DNA from: CAZRCZ01 sp964598765
Lineage (GTDB): Bacteria > Sumerlaeota > Sumerlaeia > MVZB01 > JAJFLK01
DNA length: 64,000 bases
Direction: 5' to 3'
Assembly (NCBI GenBank): GCA_964598765.1
Contig: CAZRCZ010000001.1
Coordinates: 372,001-436,000 of the forward strand
In this document: positions 56,220-64,000 of the stretch, piece by piece
Numbering within the stretch: the stretch's first letter is position 1
How the letters are laid out: every line of letters starts with the position of its first letter
Position numbers and translations under genes: made by a program
The notes under the pieces: generated by a model
What the model was told of the DNA's origin: nothing
The model's input: only the letters and a program-made list of their open reading frames with translations
The model's database searches: none

Positions 56220-58055
56220 TTATTCGGAGGCATAAAGCATCTCCATGGAAACCTGTTTGCCTTGGCGTTTCATTCGATCCAAGAAGGTGGGAATGTAACC
56301 CGTCGGGCGGTGATGGCCTTGAACTTTGCCCCCTTCGACGCTCTTAACCTCAAAACCAAAAACCGGCTGAATAACAATCTGGTCTTCCTCCAGCGCGGTG
56401 ACCTCGACAATTTCGGTGACGCGGCGCGAGCCGTCGAGAAAACGGTTTTGGTGAACAATCAGTTGTACGGCGGACCGGATTTGTTCGCGCACGGCCTTGT
56501 GCGGAAGATCGAGTCCGGCCATGAGGACCATTGTTTCCAAACGCGCCAGCGCGTCGCGGGCATTGTTGGCATGGACCGTCGTGAGGGAACCGTCGTGGCC
56601 GGTGTTCATCGCTTGAAGCATGTCGAGCGCCTCGGCGTGACGACACTCGCCGACGACGATACGGTCGGGTCTCATGCGCAACGCTTCGACAACCAAATCT
56701 TGAATCGAAACTTTGCCGACACCTTCCGTGTTTGCGGGACGCGATTGAAGGCGGACGACGTGGGGCTGATCGAGGCGAAGTTCGGCAGTGTCCTCTATCG
56801 TGACAATGCGTTGATCGGCGGGAATAAACGCGGAAAGCAGATTGAGAAGCGTGGTTTTTCCGGAGCCGGTTCCTCCCGCGACGACGATGTTTTGACGTTC
56901 CTGCACGGCGAGCTTGAGGAAGTCGGTCATGGCGCGGGTCATTGTGCCGAGTCGGATGAGTTCGTCGAGACCGAGGTTGTGGTGGAACTTGCGGATGGTG
57001 ATTTTCGTTCCGTCGAGCGCGATGGGAGGAAGGACCGCGTGCAGGCGCGAACCGTCTTCGAGCATGGCGTTGACGGTCGGAGCGGATTCGTCAATCCGAC
57101 GCTGGGACGCTCGCAACATGCGGTAGAGGACTTGGCGCGTGTGTTCTTCGCCGAGGAAAAAGCGGTCGGATTTGTAAAGTTTCCCCTTCGTTTCGTAATA
57201 GATCGTTGTGGGATCGTTGACCATCACTTCGGACACGACGGGATCGTCCATCAAAACTTGAAGCGGACCGAATCCGAGAATGTCGTCAATCGCCTCCTTC
57301 TCGACTTGCGGGACTTCATCTTCGGTGAGGGTTCCCTTCTGATAGAATTCATTGAGAACGATGTAGCGAATCTGCTGGCAAACGATTTCGCGCGCCTGTT
57401 TGTCGTCGAGCGCCTCCTCATGAATCCGCTGGAGATCAACCCGGTTGTTCAGAATTTCGCGGATTTGTGGGGTGAAGGATCGTCTCGGAGCGGATGCGGA
57501 GGGAGCGGCAGGAGCTTGACGTGCTTCGATGCGCGGAACCGTCGCTGAAGCCCCCTTGGGTTGACTTGGTTGGACTCCTTCTTTGGAGCGGCTTTCAAAG
57601 GGATGCGTGGTGTTCGCCGGGTTCCGCAGTTCGCGGACCGGGGGACCCGGAAAAGCATCCGTCTGCGCGACACCGGAACCATGTCCCTTCGCCTTTTGCG
57701 GGACGGTCTCCGCTCGCTCGTCGCTTTCGTTCGGTTCAAGCTGGAGAAAAGCAAAACCAATCTGAATCACGTCCCCCGCCTTTAACGGATGAGGAGCGCA
57801 AGGTTGAAGACGGCTCTTGTTGAGATATGTTCCCTGTGTGCTTCCCAAATCCTCGATCAGGTAATTCCCGCTTGGATCGCAATAAACAAGCGCGTGTTGA
57901 CGGGAAATTTCCGGGCGATCCAGAATCAGCTGGGCAGGTTCGCTCCGCCCGATCATCATGGCTCCGCGCGAGGAATCCCAATGGTATTGTTGCTCGTCGG
58001 CGGAATCGGGATTGGGTCGAATGCGAAGGCAGGATTGCATGGGTTGCTTATCCAT
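56220..58055 (-). CDS. cpaF: FHA-CpaF fusion ATPase of the Tad system
   Basis: 611 residues. The N-terminal FHA domain (about 15-105; MMIGRSEPAQLILDRPEISR, QHALVYCDPSGNYLIEDLGS, TQGTYLNKSRLQP) has the Arg, Ser, His and Asn of a phosphothreonine-binding site. A Pro/Ala-rich linker is followed by the full CpaF: helical region, DPVVSEVMVNDPTTIYYETK, Walker A VVAGGTGSGKTTLLNLL, IEDTAELRLDQPHVVRLQSR, Walker B DRIVVGECRHAEALDMLQAM and TGHDGSLTTVHANNA. FHA fusion to this ATPase suggests control by protein phosphorylation. First ATPase of the operon, followed by tadB. The start lies at the edge of a family E palindrome, and a TTG upstream would extend it into the repeat. Confidence 0.93.
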   Translation of the reverse strand: MDKQPMQSCLRIRPNPDSADEQQYHWDSSRGAMMIGRSEPAQLILDRPEISRQHALVYCDPSGNYLIEDLGSTQGTYLNKSRLQPCAPHPLKAGDVIQIGFAFLQLEPNESDERAETVPQKAKGHGSGVAQTDAFPGPPVRELRNPANTTHPFESRSKEGVQPSQPKGASATVPRIEARQAPAAPSASAPRRSFTPQIREILNNRVDLQRIHEEALDDKQAREIVCQQIRYIVLNEFYQKGTLTEDEVPQVEKEAIDDILGFGPLQVLMDDPVVSEVMVNDPTTIYYETKGKLYKSDRFFLGEEHTRQVLYRMLRASQRRIDESAPTVNAMLEDGSRLHAVLPPIALDGTKITIRKFHHNLGLDELIRLGTMTRAMTDFLKLAVQERQNIVVAGGTGSGKTTLLNLLSAFIPADQRIVTIEDTAELRLDQPHVVRLQSRPANTEGVGKVSIQDLVVEALRMRPDRIVVGECRHAEALDMLQAMNTGHDGSLTTVHANNARDALARLETMVLMAGLDLPHKAVREQIRSAVQLIVHQNRFLDGSRRVTEIVEVTALEEDQIVIQPVFGFEVKSVEGGKVQGHHRPTGYIPTFLDRMKRQGKQVSMEMLYASE

Positions 58056-58066
58056 CTTGCTCAACA

Positions 58067-58146
58067 AATCTTGTCGATCCTGCGAATCCTGTCAAATCGT
58101 CGCATCAGAAAAGTAAAAGGACAGGATTTGCAAGATTGACAAGATT
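58067..58146. repeat. Family E palindromic repeat
   Basis: Left arm about 58067-58096 (AATCTTGTCGATCCTGCGAA start) and right arm about 58117-58146 (ACAGGATTTGCAAGATTGAC core) are imperfect reverse complements. The element fills the gap between the secretin stop and the FHA-CpaF start. Confidence 0.7.
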
Positions 58147-58167
58147 CAGCTTCATCCATGACTCACA

Positions 58168-59652
58168 TCATCGGAGTTTGCCGCGAGACTCGTCGGTTCG
58201 TCGCTTCACGTCATCCTTGACCGGCGCGGCCTCTTCGGAAAACTTCGGCTCGGTCGCCCCCTGCACGGTCGGCGCGCGCAACGTCATGAAGTAGGCGTCC
58301 ACCGTGTCTTTCCCCACTTTTTTGGACTTGCGGAAGAAAAGATTCACGATTGGAATGCGCTGGAGAAACGGCGTGCCGGCCGTGTCTTGACTGTTCACCG
58401 ATGAGCGCGATCCCCCCAACACGACCACTTCATCCCTGCGGGAAATGAAACTGCTTTCCAACGTGCTTTCCTTGGTTTGAATGGCTCCCGGATCCCCGAT
58501 GAAACTGGAAACCTCGACGCTTACCTTGGTTTCAAACTGATCGTTGCCCTGATACGTCGGCTGAATTTTCATCAGTTGGCCGACCGTGACCTTTTCAAGA
58601 TTGGCCACTTGAACGCCGCTGACCGGAACGTGGAGGGTGCGGGTGCTTTTAACCTCCGCCTTTTCGCCGCTCCGCACTGAAGCATGTTGTTTGGAGACGT
58701 TCGTCGCGACGCCGCTTTCAACGAGCGCGTTAATATTCTGCTTGAATGAACCGAGCGAAATCGTCGGATAGGTCATGCTTCCCCCCGGCCCGGTTTTGAA
58801 GGACCAGCCGCTCGATTCAATTGTGGATATCTGTCCGAGGAGATCGTTCCTGCCGATGTCGTGCCCCTTGCCCATGTCAATCGCATAGGCTTCAATGTCA
58901 ATTTCGATCTGCGGCGGCATGACCTTGACGTTGTTGACGATCCGCGATGAGTCAAAGAATTTGGAGGCCGTCGCCAATAAATCTTCCTTTTGGCGGTCGG
59001 AATAGACGGTCCCGTTGAGCGTCAGCATCTTTTGCCCGTCCAGACCCAATTCCGAACCGACTTGGATTTCCTTGCTTCCGCGGTCCTGCAAATCGCGCTG
59101 GAGCCGGCTCAAATCCTCGTCGAAATAGGCGCGCTCGGTCAGGTCCAAAATCGCGTCGCCGTTGGCTCGCTTTTGATTGTCAATCCGCTTGCCGTCGTCG
59201 CGCGAGACGATCTTGCCTTTGATCTCGATGGTGTCTCCGGCCCGCACGATCAGGACGCCCGGAATGCCGCCGAGCGCCTCCTTCACGCGCTTCAGGACGT
59301 TTTCCATCGAAATGCCGGTCACGTCCACGGTGTAGCGCAGAAGTCCGGCGGTTCCTTTCTTCTGAACCAACAGAGTCGTTGTTCCCCCGCTCAATCCTTT
59401 GATGATCAATCTTCCTTCCTCGATCGGTTTGGCCATGAGAATTTTGCCGTCGGCGATTTCAAATTTCTCCACGTCCTCGATGACCTTTTCATCGCCGACC
59501 TGCAAGGGAATCCGGCTCGCTTCGGCAACTCCGGCTGTTGGGAAGGCGGGCGCGGTCGTAATTTGTCCTTGGCCCGTCATCGGTCTCCAAGCCAAGAAAA
59601 GCAACTCCGCGCCCAGCATGAAGATTTGAGTCAATTTGATTGGATTCATCAT
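58168..59652 (-). CDS. cpaC: Secretin, outer-membrane channel of the Tad system (CpaC/RcpA)
   Basis: 494 residues. Signal peptide (FMLGAELLFLAW), an N-terminal domain with VGDEKVIEDVEKFEIADGKI and GRLIIKGLSGGTTTLLVQKK (the pilus/BON-like N domain), then the secretin core: VMPPQIEIDIEAYAIDMGKG, IQPTYQGNDQFETKVSVEVS, REVVVLGGSRSS-like and TPFLQRIPIVNLFFRKSKK. The VVVLGG and RIP(I)VNLFF motifs are diagnostic of the family. It should form the ring through which the pilus or secreted substrate leaves. CpaB is 7 bases upstream. Two adjacent ATGs are possible starts. The C-terminal 35 residues are charged. Confidence 0.9.
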   Translation of the reverse strand: MMNPIKLTQIFMLGAELLFLAWRPMTGQGQITTAPAFPTAGVAEASRIPLQVGDEKVIEDVEKFEIADGKILMAKPIEEGRLIIKGLSGGTTTLLVQKKGTAGLLRYTVDVTGISMENVLKRVKEALGGIPGVLIVRAGDTIEIKGKIVSRDDGKRIDNQKRANGDAILDLTERAYFDEDLSRLQRDLQDRGSKEIQVGSELGLDGQKMLTLNGTVYSDRQKEDLLATASKFFDSSRIVNNVKVMPPQIEIDIEAYAIDMGKGHDIGRNDLLGQISTIESSGWSFKTGPGGSMTYPTISLGSFKQNINALVESGVATNVSKQHASVRSGEKAEVKSTRTLHVPVSGVQVANLEKVTVGQLMKIQPTYQGNDQFETKVSVEVSSFIGDPGAIQTKESTLESSFISRRDEVVVLGGSRSSVNSQDTAGTPFLQRIPIVNLFFRKSKKVGKDTVDAYFMTLRAPTVQGATEPKFSEEAAPVKDDVKRRTDESRGKLR

Positions 59653-59658
59653 GGCGAA

Positions 59659-60609
59659 TTACCTTTTTTCTCCGCGAGATTTCGATTGATCCCCCGATTG
59701 CTGGTCATTCGACGTGCTTCCGGTCTTGGGCATCCCGATAAATTCAAGCAGGCCGTCAAGTTTCAACGGCGGACCCGGAGGGTTCATTTTGCCATCCGAG
59801 GGATTGCGCAACGTAAGAGTAAACTTCGCGTCGGCGTGGTTCATGGCGAACGCCAAAATCCGGTCCTCTTCGGGAGACAAAGCCACCGTGATGCTGTTGG
59901 CTCCCGGCTTGGACGCGGCTCCGAGTTTGTTGTAGGGATTATCAGCGGCGATTTCATCCGAGGTTTGCGTTTCCGATCCGACCGCCAAAATTTCGACGTT
60001 TTGAAGGATATAAGTCGTCAGGGCTTCTCCTTCGGAGCGTCGGCGCATGGGGATTTCAATCTTGCCCGTCCCTTGTCCCAATTGCATCGGGATTTCCGCT
60101 TTCTGAGTATCCGCTTCCTCTTTGCCCGGCAATTTCAAGCTGACCAAAATATCCACCCGGTCTTTCACGTCAATCAGGCCGGAGACCGCCGCGACCTTAT
60201 CCACCGGAATTGAAATCGCCCGTTTGCCCGATTCGATTCGGGGACGCCAATCGGCGGTGGGCGTTTTGTTCAAGCGACCGACCAACATACTTTCTAGAAC
60301 AGGCGAACCGTTGGAGATGGCCTTTGCGGCTTGCCGTCCATAAAGCAAATTGGTGTTATCGGGTGGCGTCAATTCTCCTTTGATGTGTCGCCAAATGCTC
60401 GAGGAGTCCCCGCCCGCCGGAATCGAGACGGACGCGACTTTCAAATCTTCGCTCTTCAGCGTGTCTCCTTGTTTGATGTCGCGCGAGGCAACGACACAGG
60501 AAAACCGTTCGGCGTTGACCCGACTTTGCTTTTGCGCCCATCGCCAAATTCCCACGGCGGAAAATCCGGCCATGAGCAAGGCGACGACGATTGGAAGAAA
60601 TCTCTTCAT
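59659..60609 (-). CDS. cpaB: CpaB/RcpC, periplasmic Tad assembly protein
   Basis: 316 residues. N-terminal membrane anchor (FLPIVVALLMAGFSAVGIWR), SAF-type domain at about 38-100 (CVVASRDIKQGDTLKSEDLK; NLLYGRQAAKAISNGSPVLE), then RAISIPVDKVAAVSGLIDVK with DRVDILVSLKLPG, the CpaB signature. A C-terminal domain with YILQNVEILAVGS and ITVALSPEEDRILAFAMNH follows. RcpC/CpaB binds the secretin and the peptidoglycan. It lies upstream of the secretin gene and 64 bases downstream of tadV; AAAAGG precedes the ATG. Confidence 0.93.
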   Translation of the reverse strand: MKRFLPIVVALLMAGFSAVGIWRWAQKQSRVNAERFSCVVASRDIKQGDTLKSEDLKVASVSIPAGGDSSSIWRHIKGELTPPDNTNLLYGRQAAKAISNGSPVLESMLVGRLNKTPTADWRPRIESGKRAISIPVDKVAAVSGLIDVKDRVDILVSLKLPGKEEADTQKAEIPMQLGQGTGKIEIPMRRRSEGEALTTYILQNVEILAVGSETQTSDEIAADNPYNKLGAASKPGANSITVALSPEEDRILAFAMNHADAKFTLTLRNPSDGKMNPPGPPLKLDGLLEFIGMPKTGSTSNDQQSGDQSKSRGEKR

Positions 60610-60673
60610 TCAGAAATAAACCTTTTCCATGCGGCGAACGATTCCCGCGAATCATTCGCTCAAATTGCTTCGG

Positions 60674-61207
60674 TCATCTTCCGATTTCGCCGGCCAGTCC
60701 GTAAAGAACAAACATTGCCCCCGCCGCAAGACAAGCGCCCAGCGGAATAGTCCTTTGAAATCCACGTCTTGCAAGGAGGCTGACGCCGTTGACGGCCAAG
60801 GCGACGATGACGCCGATCCACAGACCATAATAAAGGGTCATCAACCCGCCCCACGGTCCCAAAAAACATCCAATCGCCCCCATCAACTTCACGTCGCCGC
60901 CCCCGATCCAAGGCCGATTGAAAGCCAATCCGCCAAGCCATACCGCCAAGAAGGGTCCTCCTCCCGCGAAGACTCCAAGGACGCTTCGCGTCAGTCCGCG
61001 TATCGCTCCTGCCGCGAATCCGGCGCCTTTATCCATACTCGAACAACCGCCCGTCACGATTGCCAAGAGCAGTCCGCCAGCCAAGGCCCCTAACGTAAGC
61101 TTGTTGGGGATTTTCCCGCTGGAAAGGTCAGTGTAAACGACCCCCGCGAGAATGCCCGATATGACGATCAGGCGGAATATCTCAAGCATCCCGGCCAAAT
61201 CGTTCAC
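60674..61207 (-). CDS. tadV: TadV/CpaA prepilin peptidase
   Basis: 177 residues, short as usual for TadV. The two catalytic Asp residues lie in YTDLSSGKIPNKLTL and GGGDVKLMGAIGCFL, the A24A aspartyl prepilin peptidase motifs. Six hydrophobic helices span the protein. It should cleave the Flp-type and TadE-type leaders after the Gly. The start is a GTG at 61207 with a GGAGG Shine-Dalgarno about ten bases upstream. It follows the major pilin gene and precedes cpaB. Confidence 0.93.
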   Translation of the reverse strand: MNDLAGMLEIFRLIVISGILAGVVYTDLSSGKIPNKLTLGALAGGLLLAIVTGGCSSMDKGAGFAAGAIRGLTRSVLGVFAGGGPFLAVWLGGLAFNRPWIGGGDVKLMGAIGCFLGPWGGLMTLYYGLWIGVIVALAVNGVSLLARRGFQRTIPLGACLAAGAMFVLYGLAGEIGR

Positions 61208-61254
61208 GGGCGTTTTCCTCCGGGCACCAATGAAGCCTGCCCCTCTAGGCTCGC

Positions 61255-61539
61255 TTAGTCGCGCTTGAAGTCGGTTCCTTGTCGGCTCGTGGAGTCCCCT
61301 TCGGAGGCCGTTGCCGCGCCTTGCGCCGCCACCGATCCCGCCGAAGTTTGCGAAGTCTGCGCCGCCACCGTCCCTCCCATGACGGACGTGGCTTCCGACA
61401 CTTTGCCTTGCGCGGCCACGCCGAACTTCAGAATGGCGAACGCGGCGAAAATGGCTATTCCGACCGCCAAAAGGACATATTCCAGAATCGTCGCTCCGGA
61501 CGACCGGCCAAATTTTCCGCGATTTCGATACGCTTTCAT
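61255..61539 (-). CDS. flp: Flp-type major prepilin
   Basis: 94 residues. The basic leader MKAYRNRGKFGRSSG is followed by ATILEYVLLAVGIAIFAAFA: Gly before the cut, Glu at +5 and Tyr at +6, the Flp signature. The C-terminal part (about 50 residues) is rich in Ser, Thr, Ala and Gln, longer than the shortest Flps, probably exposed on the filament. AAAGGAGG nine bases upstream is the strongest Shine-Dalgarno in the cluster, as expected for an abundant pilin. First gene of the Tad operon, downstream of the candidate promoter at 61598-61629. Confidence 0.92.
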   Translation of the reverse strand: MKAYRNRGKFGRSSGATILEYVLLAVGIAIFAAFAILKFGVAAQGKVSEATSVMGGTVAAQTSQTSAGSVAAQGAATASEGDSTSRQGTDFKRD

Positions 61540-61597
61540 GATCCCTTTCCTCCTTTCGTCGAATGGTCAGATGAGTCTCTCGCGTCGCTCATCCACA

Positions 61598-61629
61598 TTC
61601 ATATTGGTCCCCCTTGGCAACCCTGTCAA
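61598..61629 (-). promoter_or_regulatory. Candidate promoter of the Tad operon
   Basis: On the minus strand a perfect TTGACA (61629-61624) lies about 85 bases upstream of the flp start. The best -10-like hexamer, TATGAA (61603-61598), is 20 bases away, which is longer than the usual spacing, so the -10 assignment is weak. Confidence 0.25.
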
Positions 61630-61658
61630 GTGGTATGAGGGGACGCGCGACTCGTCGG

Positions 61659-62573
61659 TCACGGTTTGGCTGGACCGTATCCCTCGGCAGGTTGGCCGGA
61701 GTCTTGAAGTTTTCCGCAAGCCCAGAGCACGCCGCGCGTGACCAGATCGAGATAGCGCGCGTCGCCGACCGTTTCGTTGTTGTGTCCGATGGTCGTTGAA
61801 AAAACGCGGGTTTTCTTGTCGCCGTAGAGGTTGGTCCAGACCACCGCCGAATTGGTGAAGTTCGGCTTGTTGTCCGGTTCCTGAACGCCGCGCGCCAAGA
61901 CATGCGTGGCTTCGCGCACGACGATGTTATTGTAAAGCTCCTCGTGGATCGTGGTCCAGTCGGACATACCCTTGACGGCCGGGTGCGCGGGATCAACAAA
62001 ATGAACCGCGATCGGTTTTTGCGCGCCGTGTCCCGAAGATTGCACGCCCAAGTAATCGAACCAAAGCGAGTCGGTCGTGCCCGGCTGGACGGGCTTATTC
62101 ACGTCGGGCGCGGTGCGATAACAGTGCATCGCGCAATGCAAATTGACGGCGGGGATGCCGGCGCGATGGGGCGCGAGAACCCCCTCGACAACGGCGGGGT
62201 CTTTGATGTCGGACGCGCATTCGTCGTGGATCACCACGTCGTAGCCGTCGGCGTAATGGGCATTTCCGTAAATTGACATCGGCGGATGAGTGCTCTTATC
62301 GTCGCTGTAAATGATGTCAATCTTGACGTTGGCCCGGGCTTCGATGCCGGACTTGAGAAGATCTTGTTGCGCGGCGTAATCGTGGCAACATCCGCCGAGC
62401 AGCAACAGCGCCTTGAGAGGCCTCGGACGGGAGGAAACATTTTGCGCGGCGACGGAATGGATCGTTCCCGCCAAGAGAACCGTCGAGAACAGCGCCTTTG
62501 CCGCCAACCGTGAAATGTTCAATCCGTGGGTTGCGGCACGGGATAACGTGGGGAGATGATGGAATTTTTTCAT
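61659..62573 (-). CDS. ThuA-like domain protein, secreted
   Basis: 304 residues from the ATG at 62573, followed by a signal peptide with core LAAKALFSTVLLAGTIHSVA. The ThuA-like domain (class I glutamine-amidotransferase-like fold) has KALLLLGGCCHDYAAQQDLL, DVVIHDECASDIKDPAVVEG, GIPAVNLHCAMHCYR, AHPAVKGMSDWTTIHEELYN and RVFSTTIGHNNETVGDARYL. In PVC bacteria this domain is frequent in secreted sugar-catabolic proteins; its activity is unknown. It is divergent from the DUF4337 gene and ends 119 bases before the flp start. Confidence 0.85.
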   Translation of the reverse strand: MKKFHHLPTLSRAATHGLNISRLAAKALFSTVLLAGTIHSVAAQNVSSRPRPLKALLLLGGCCHDYAAQQDLLKSGIEARANVKIDIIYSDDKSTHPPMSIYGNAHYADGYDVVIHDECASDIKDPAVVEGVLAPHRAGIPAVNLHCAMHCYRTAPDVNKPVQPGTTDSLWFDYLGVQSSGHGAQKPIAVHFVDPAHPAVKGMSDWTTIHEELYNNIVVREATHVLARGVQEPDNKPNFTNSAVVWTNLYGDKKTRVFSTTIGHNNETVGDARYLDLVTRGVLWACGKLQDSGQPAEGYGPAKP

Positions 62574-62750
62574 GACGAATTCGCCTCTGAATTTTGGGAA
62601 TTGTGGATTCGCTTGGCGGTCCAAGGTTCGGCCCGAACTTTGAGCAATCCTTCCAACCAAGGCAAGGGAAATCGGCTTGACTCCATCCGAGACTCAAAGT
62701 CAAAATCTTTGATCCGGACCCGATCCTCGGGCGAGGGGAGGATTAGATTC

Positions 62751-63287
62751 GTGGAAGAGATCGAAGTTCCCACCGAACATTTGCAGGAGGAGATCCATCA
62801 TCGCGCGCACATGAGCGAGGCGCGGTGGATGTCGTGGGTCGCGCTTAGCTCCGCCATTCTGGCCGTGCTCGCGGCGGTCGCCGCGTTGCTGGCCGGAGAC
62901 AACTCCAACGAGGCGATGATTGAGCAGATTCAAGCCTCGGATCAGTGGGCGTATTACCAAGCCAAGGGGATCAAGGCCGAAGTCCTCGAAGCCAAAATGC
63001 AGATGCTGGCCGCCGAGGGAAAGCCGGTCAGCGAAGAGGACAAGAAGAAGGCGGAGGATTACAAGGAAAAGAAGGAAAGCATAACTGAAGTCGCCAAGGA
63101 GAAAGAGGCTTCATCGATGAAGCATTTGCGCAAGCACGTTGTTTTTGCGCGTGGCGTAGCGCTCTTTCAGGTCGCCATCGGCGTGGCGGCGATTTCGGTC
63201 CTGACACGGCGACGGTTGTATTGGTTCGTCGGATTGGCTTTGGGCGCGACCGGACTTTTCTTTCTCATTCAGGGATTGATTTCGTGA
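62751..63287 (+). CDS. DUF4337 membrane protein
   Basis: 178 residues. A GTG at 62751 was chosen because GGGGAGG lies about eight bases upstream and family homology begins at VPTEHLQEEIHHRA; an ATG-started longer frame exists at 62556. One helix (WVALSSAILAVLAAVAALL) is followed by a helical, Lys/Glu-rich soluble stretch with SDQWAYYQAKGIKAEVLEAK, then two helices (FQVAIGVAAISVLTR and LALGATGLFFLIQGLI). This is the DUF4337 pattern: two membrane regions flanking a coiled coil. Function unknown. It is divergent from thuA. Confidence 0.85.
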   Translation: MEEIEVPTEHLQEEIHHRAHMSEARWMSWVALSSAILAVLAAVAALLAGDNSNEAMIEQIQASDQWAYYQAKGIKAEVLEAKMQMLAAEGKPVSEEDKKKAEDYKEKKESITEVAKEKEASSMKHLRKHVVFARGVALFQVAIGVAAISVLTRRRLYWFVGLALGATGLFFLIQGLIS

Positions 63288-63316
63288 GCCGCTCGCGCGC
63301 GTCGAGCAAAGCGCGT

Positions 63317-63346
63317 TTGACAAGACTTGAAGCGCGGGAGTAGCAT
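63317..63346 (+). promoter_or_regulatory. Candidate promoter of the membrane receptor gene
   Basis: A perfect TTGACA (63317-63322) followed after 18 bases by TAGCAT (63341-63346), about 80 bases upstream of the ATG at 63428. The -10 matches at four of six positions. Confidence 0.4.
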
Positions 63347-63427
63347 TTTCCGGCAATCGTGGTGGTCCAAATTGGGGGAACTGGAATTCAGTCACGCACT
63401 GATTCAAGGAGTGTGTAGTTTCGGACG

Positions 63428-64000
63428 ATGAGCGCAAATCCAAATCCCGGACCCTTGCCCGCGCAGAGCGGCGGCCCGCTTCGCCCCGCCGTGGCGATCA
63501 TGAATCGCCTACGGTATCCGAACAAGTTCGCCCTGATCAGCCTCTTCTTCATGCTCCCACTGGGGCTGGCCCTTTATTTCTTCGTCTCGGAAATCAACAG
63601 CAAAATCGAATTCGGCGCGAAAGAGTTTCGCGGCGACATCTATCTGCGCCCACTTCGCCAATTGATGGAGAGCGTTCCCAACGCGAAAAGACGCGCGCGC
63701 GATTTCCTTGGGGGCGAAGTGCTTCAACGCCCTGATTTGATCACGCTTCATCAGGAAATTGACGGCCAGTTCGAGGCGGTTCGGAAAGTGGACCGGCAAC
63801 TCGGCAACGAAATGGAAACCGCCGGACGCATGGATGCGCTTGACGAGAATTGGTCTTACTTGAAGGAAAAAGCGGTTCACGTGGACGCCGAAACCTCGGC
63901 CAAACTCTACGACAAAATGATCGAGGAGGTTAGATCGTTAATCTCCCTCGTGGGGGACACGTCGAATCTAATTCTCGATCCCGATTTGGATTCCTACTAC
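63428..64000 (+). CDS. Membrane receptor (chemotaxis/sensor type), N-terminal part
   Basis: The frame is open from the ATG at 63428 to the window edge (191 residues). A Pro-rich cytoplasmic start and RLRYPNKFALISLFFMLPLG lead into a membrane helix, then an extracytoplasmic helical region with the repeated Leu pattern of a four-helix-bundle sensor: FRGDIYLRPLRQLMESVPNA, ITLHQEIDGQFEAVRKVDRQ and LVGDTSNLILDPDLDSYY. The last segment is typical of the ligand-binding N-terminus of methyl-accepting chemotaxis proteins and related HAMP-domain kinases or cyclases. The output domain lies outside the window, so the exact type is open. Confidence 0.7.
   Translation, partial: MSANPNPGPLPAQSGGPLRPAVAIMNRLRYPNKFALISLFFMLPLGLALYFFVSEINSKIEFGAKEFRGDIYLRPLRQLMESVPNAKRRARDFLGGEVLQRPDLITLHQEIDGQFEAVRKVDRQLGNEMETAGRMDALDENWSYLKEKAVHVDAETSAKLYDKMIEEVRSLISLVGDTSNLILDPDLDSYY

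Overview
The window reads as a chromosomal stretch from a moderately GC-rich bacterium of the PVC superphylum, most likely Verrucomicrobiota or a close relative. The evidence is the company of genes: a giant PVC-type membrane-bound dehydrogenase with a C-terminal CxxCH haem domain, two DUF1501 proteins (one coupled to a DUF1588/DUF1592-like cytochrome), a class II aldolase with a microcompartment-type targeting tail, the futalosine menaquinone enzyme MqnC, and several families of long palindromic repeats of the kind common in these genomes. The phylum is an inference; no rRNA or tRNA gene was seen.

Layout. 1-5.5 kb: N-terminal part of a Kup K+ transporter, an FKBP isomerase, an M28 peptidase with a large membrane domain, a hotdog thioesterase, a repeat-invaded secreted helical protein and a ParE-type toxin/antitoxin pair. 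5.6-8.8 kb: str operon rpsL-rpsG-fusA (no tuf). 9-14.2 kb: haem operon hemE-hemN-hemY-hemA with overlapping genes. 14.4-16 kb: a PIN-domain pseudogene with its degenerate partner and two related small membrane proteins. 16-29.6 kb: mqnC, a glycosyltransferase, a MaoC-like protein, the 1301-residue dehydrogenase next to an orphan sugar-binding protein, an M1 aminopeptidase with HEAT repeats, and nadE. 29.7-36.3 kb: accB-accC, a PhnZ-like HD oxygenase, secG, the class II aldolase and an RND exporter. 36.5-44.8 kb: DUF1501 protein, a SUMF1-fold protein on a coiled coil, and a DUF1501 + dihaem protein pair.

44.9-61.6 kb is the centrepiece: a contiguous, tightly packed, minus-strand Tad/Flp secretion or pilus operon. 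In transcription order it holds an Flp prepilin, TadV peptidase, CpaB, secretin, an FHA-CpaF fusion ATPase, TadB, TadC, a second CpaF ATPase, a double-FHA membrane protein, a single-FHA membrane protein, a TadE-like pseudopilin, a TadG-like protein, a second TadE-like pseudopilin, an unknown membrane protein and a second Flp-type prepilin. There is no TadZ/CpaE, but there are four FHA domains, two of the FHA proteins having an FHA-transmembrane-extracytoplasmic layout. The end of the window holds a ThuA-like protein, a DUF4337 protein and the start of a membrane receptor.

A second theme is palindromic repeats (families called A, B, C and E here). They lie between genes but also inside the ends of open reading frames, where they supply signal-peptide or terminal residues of otherwise unrelated proteins. 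The same repeat-encoded peptide appears in the protein at 3788-4951 and in the TadE-like protein at 48343-49095.
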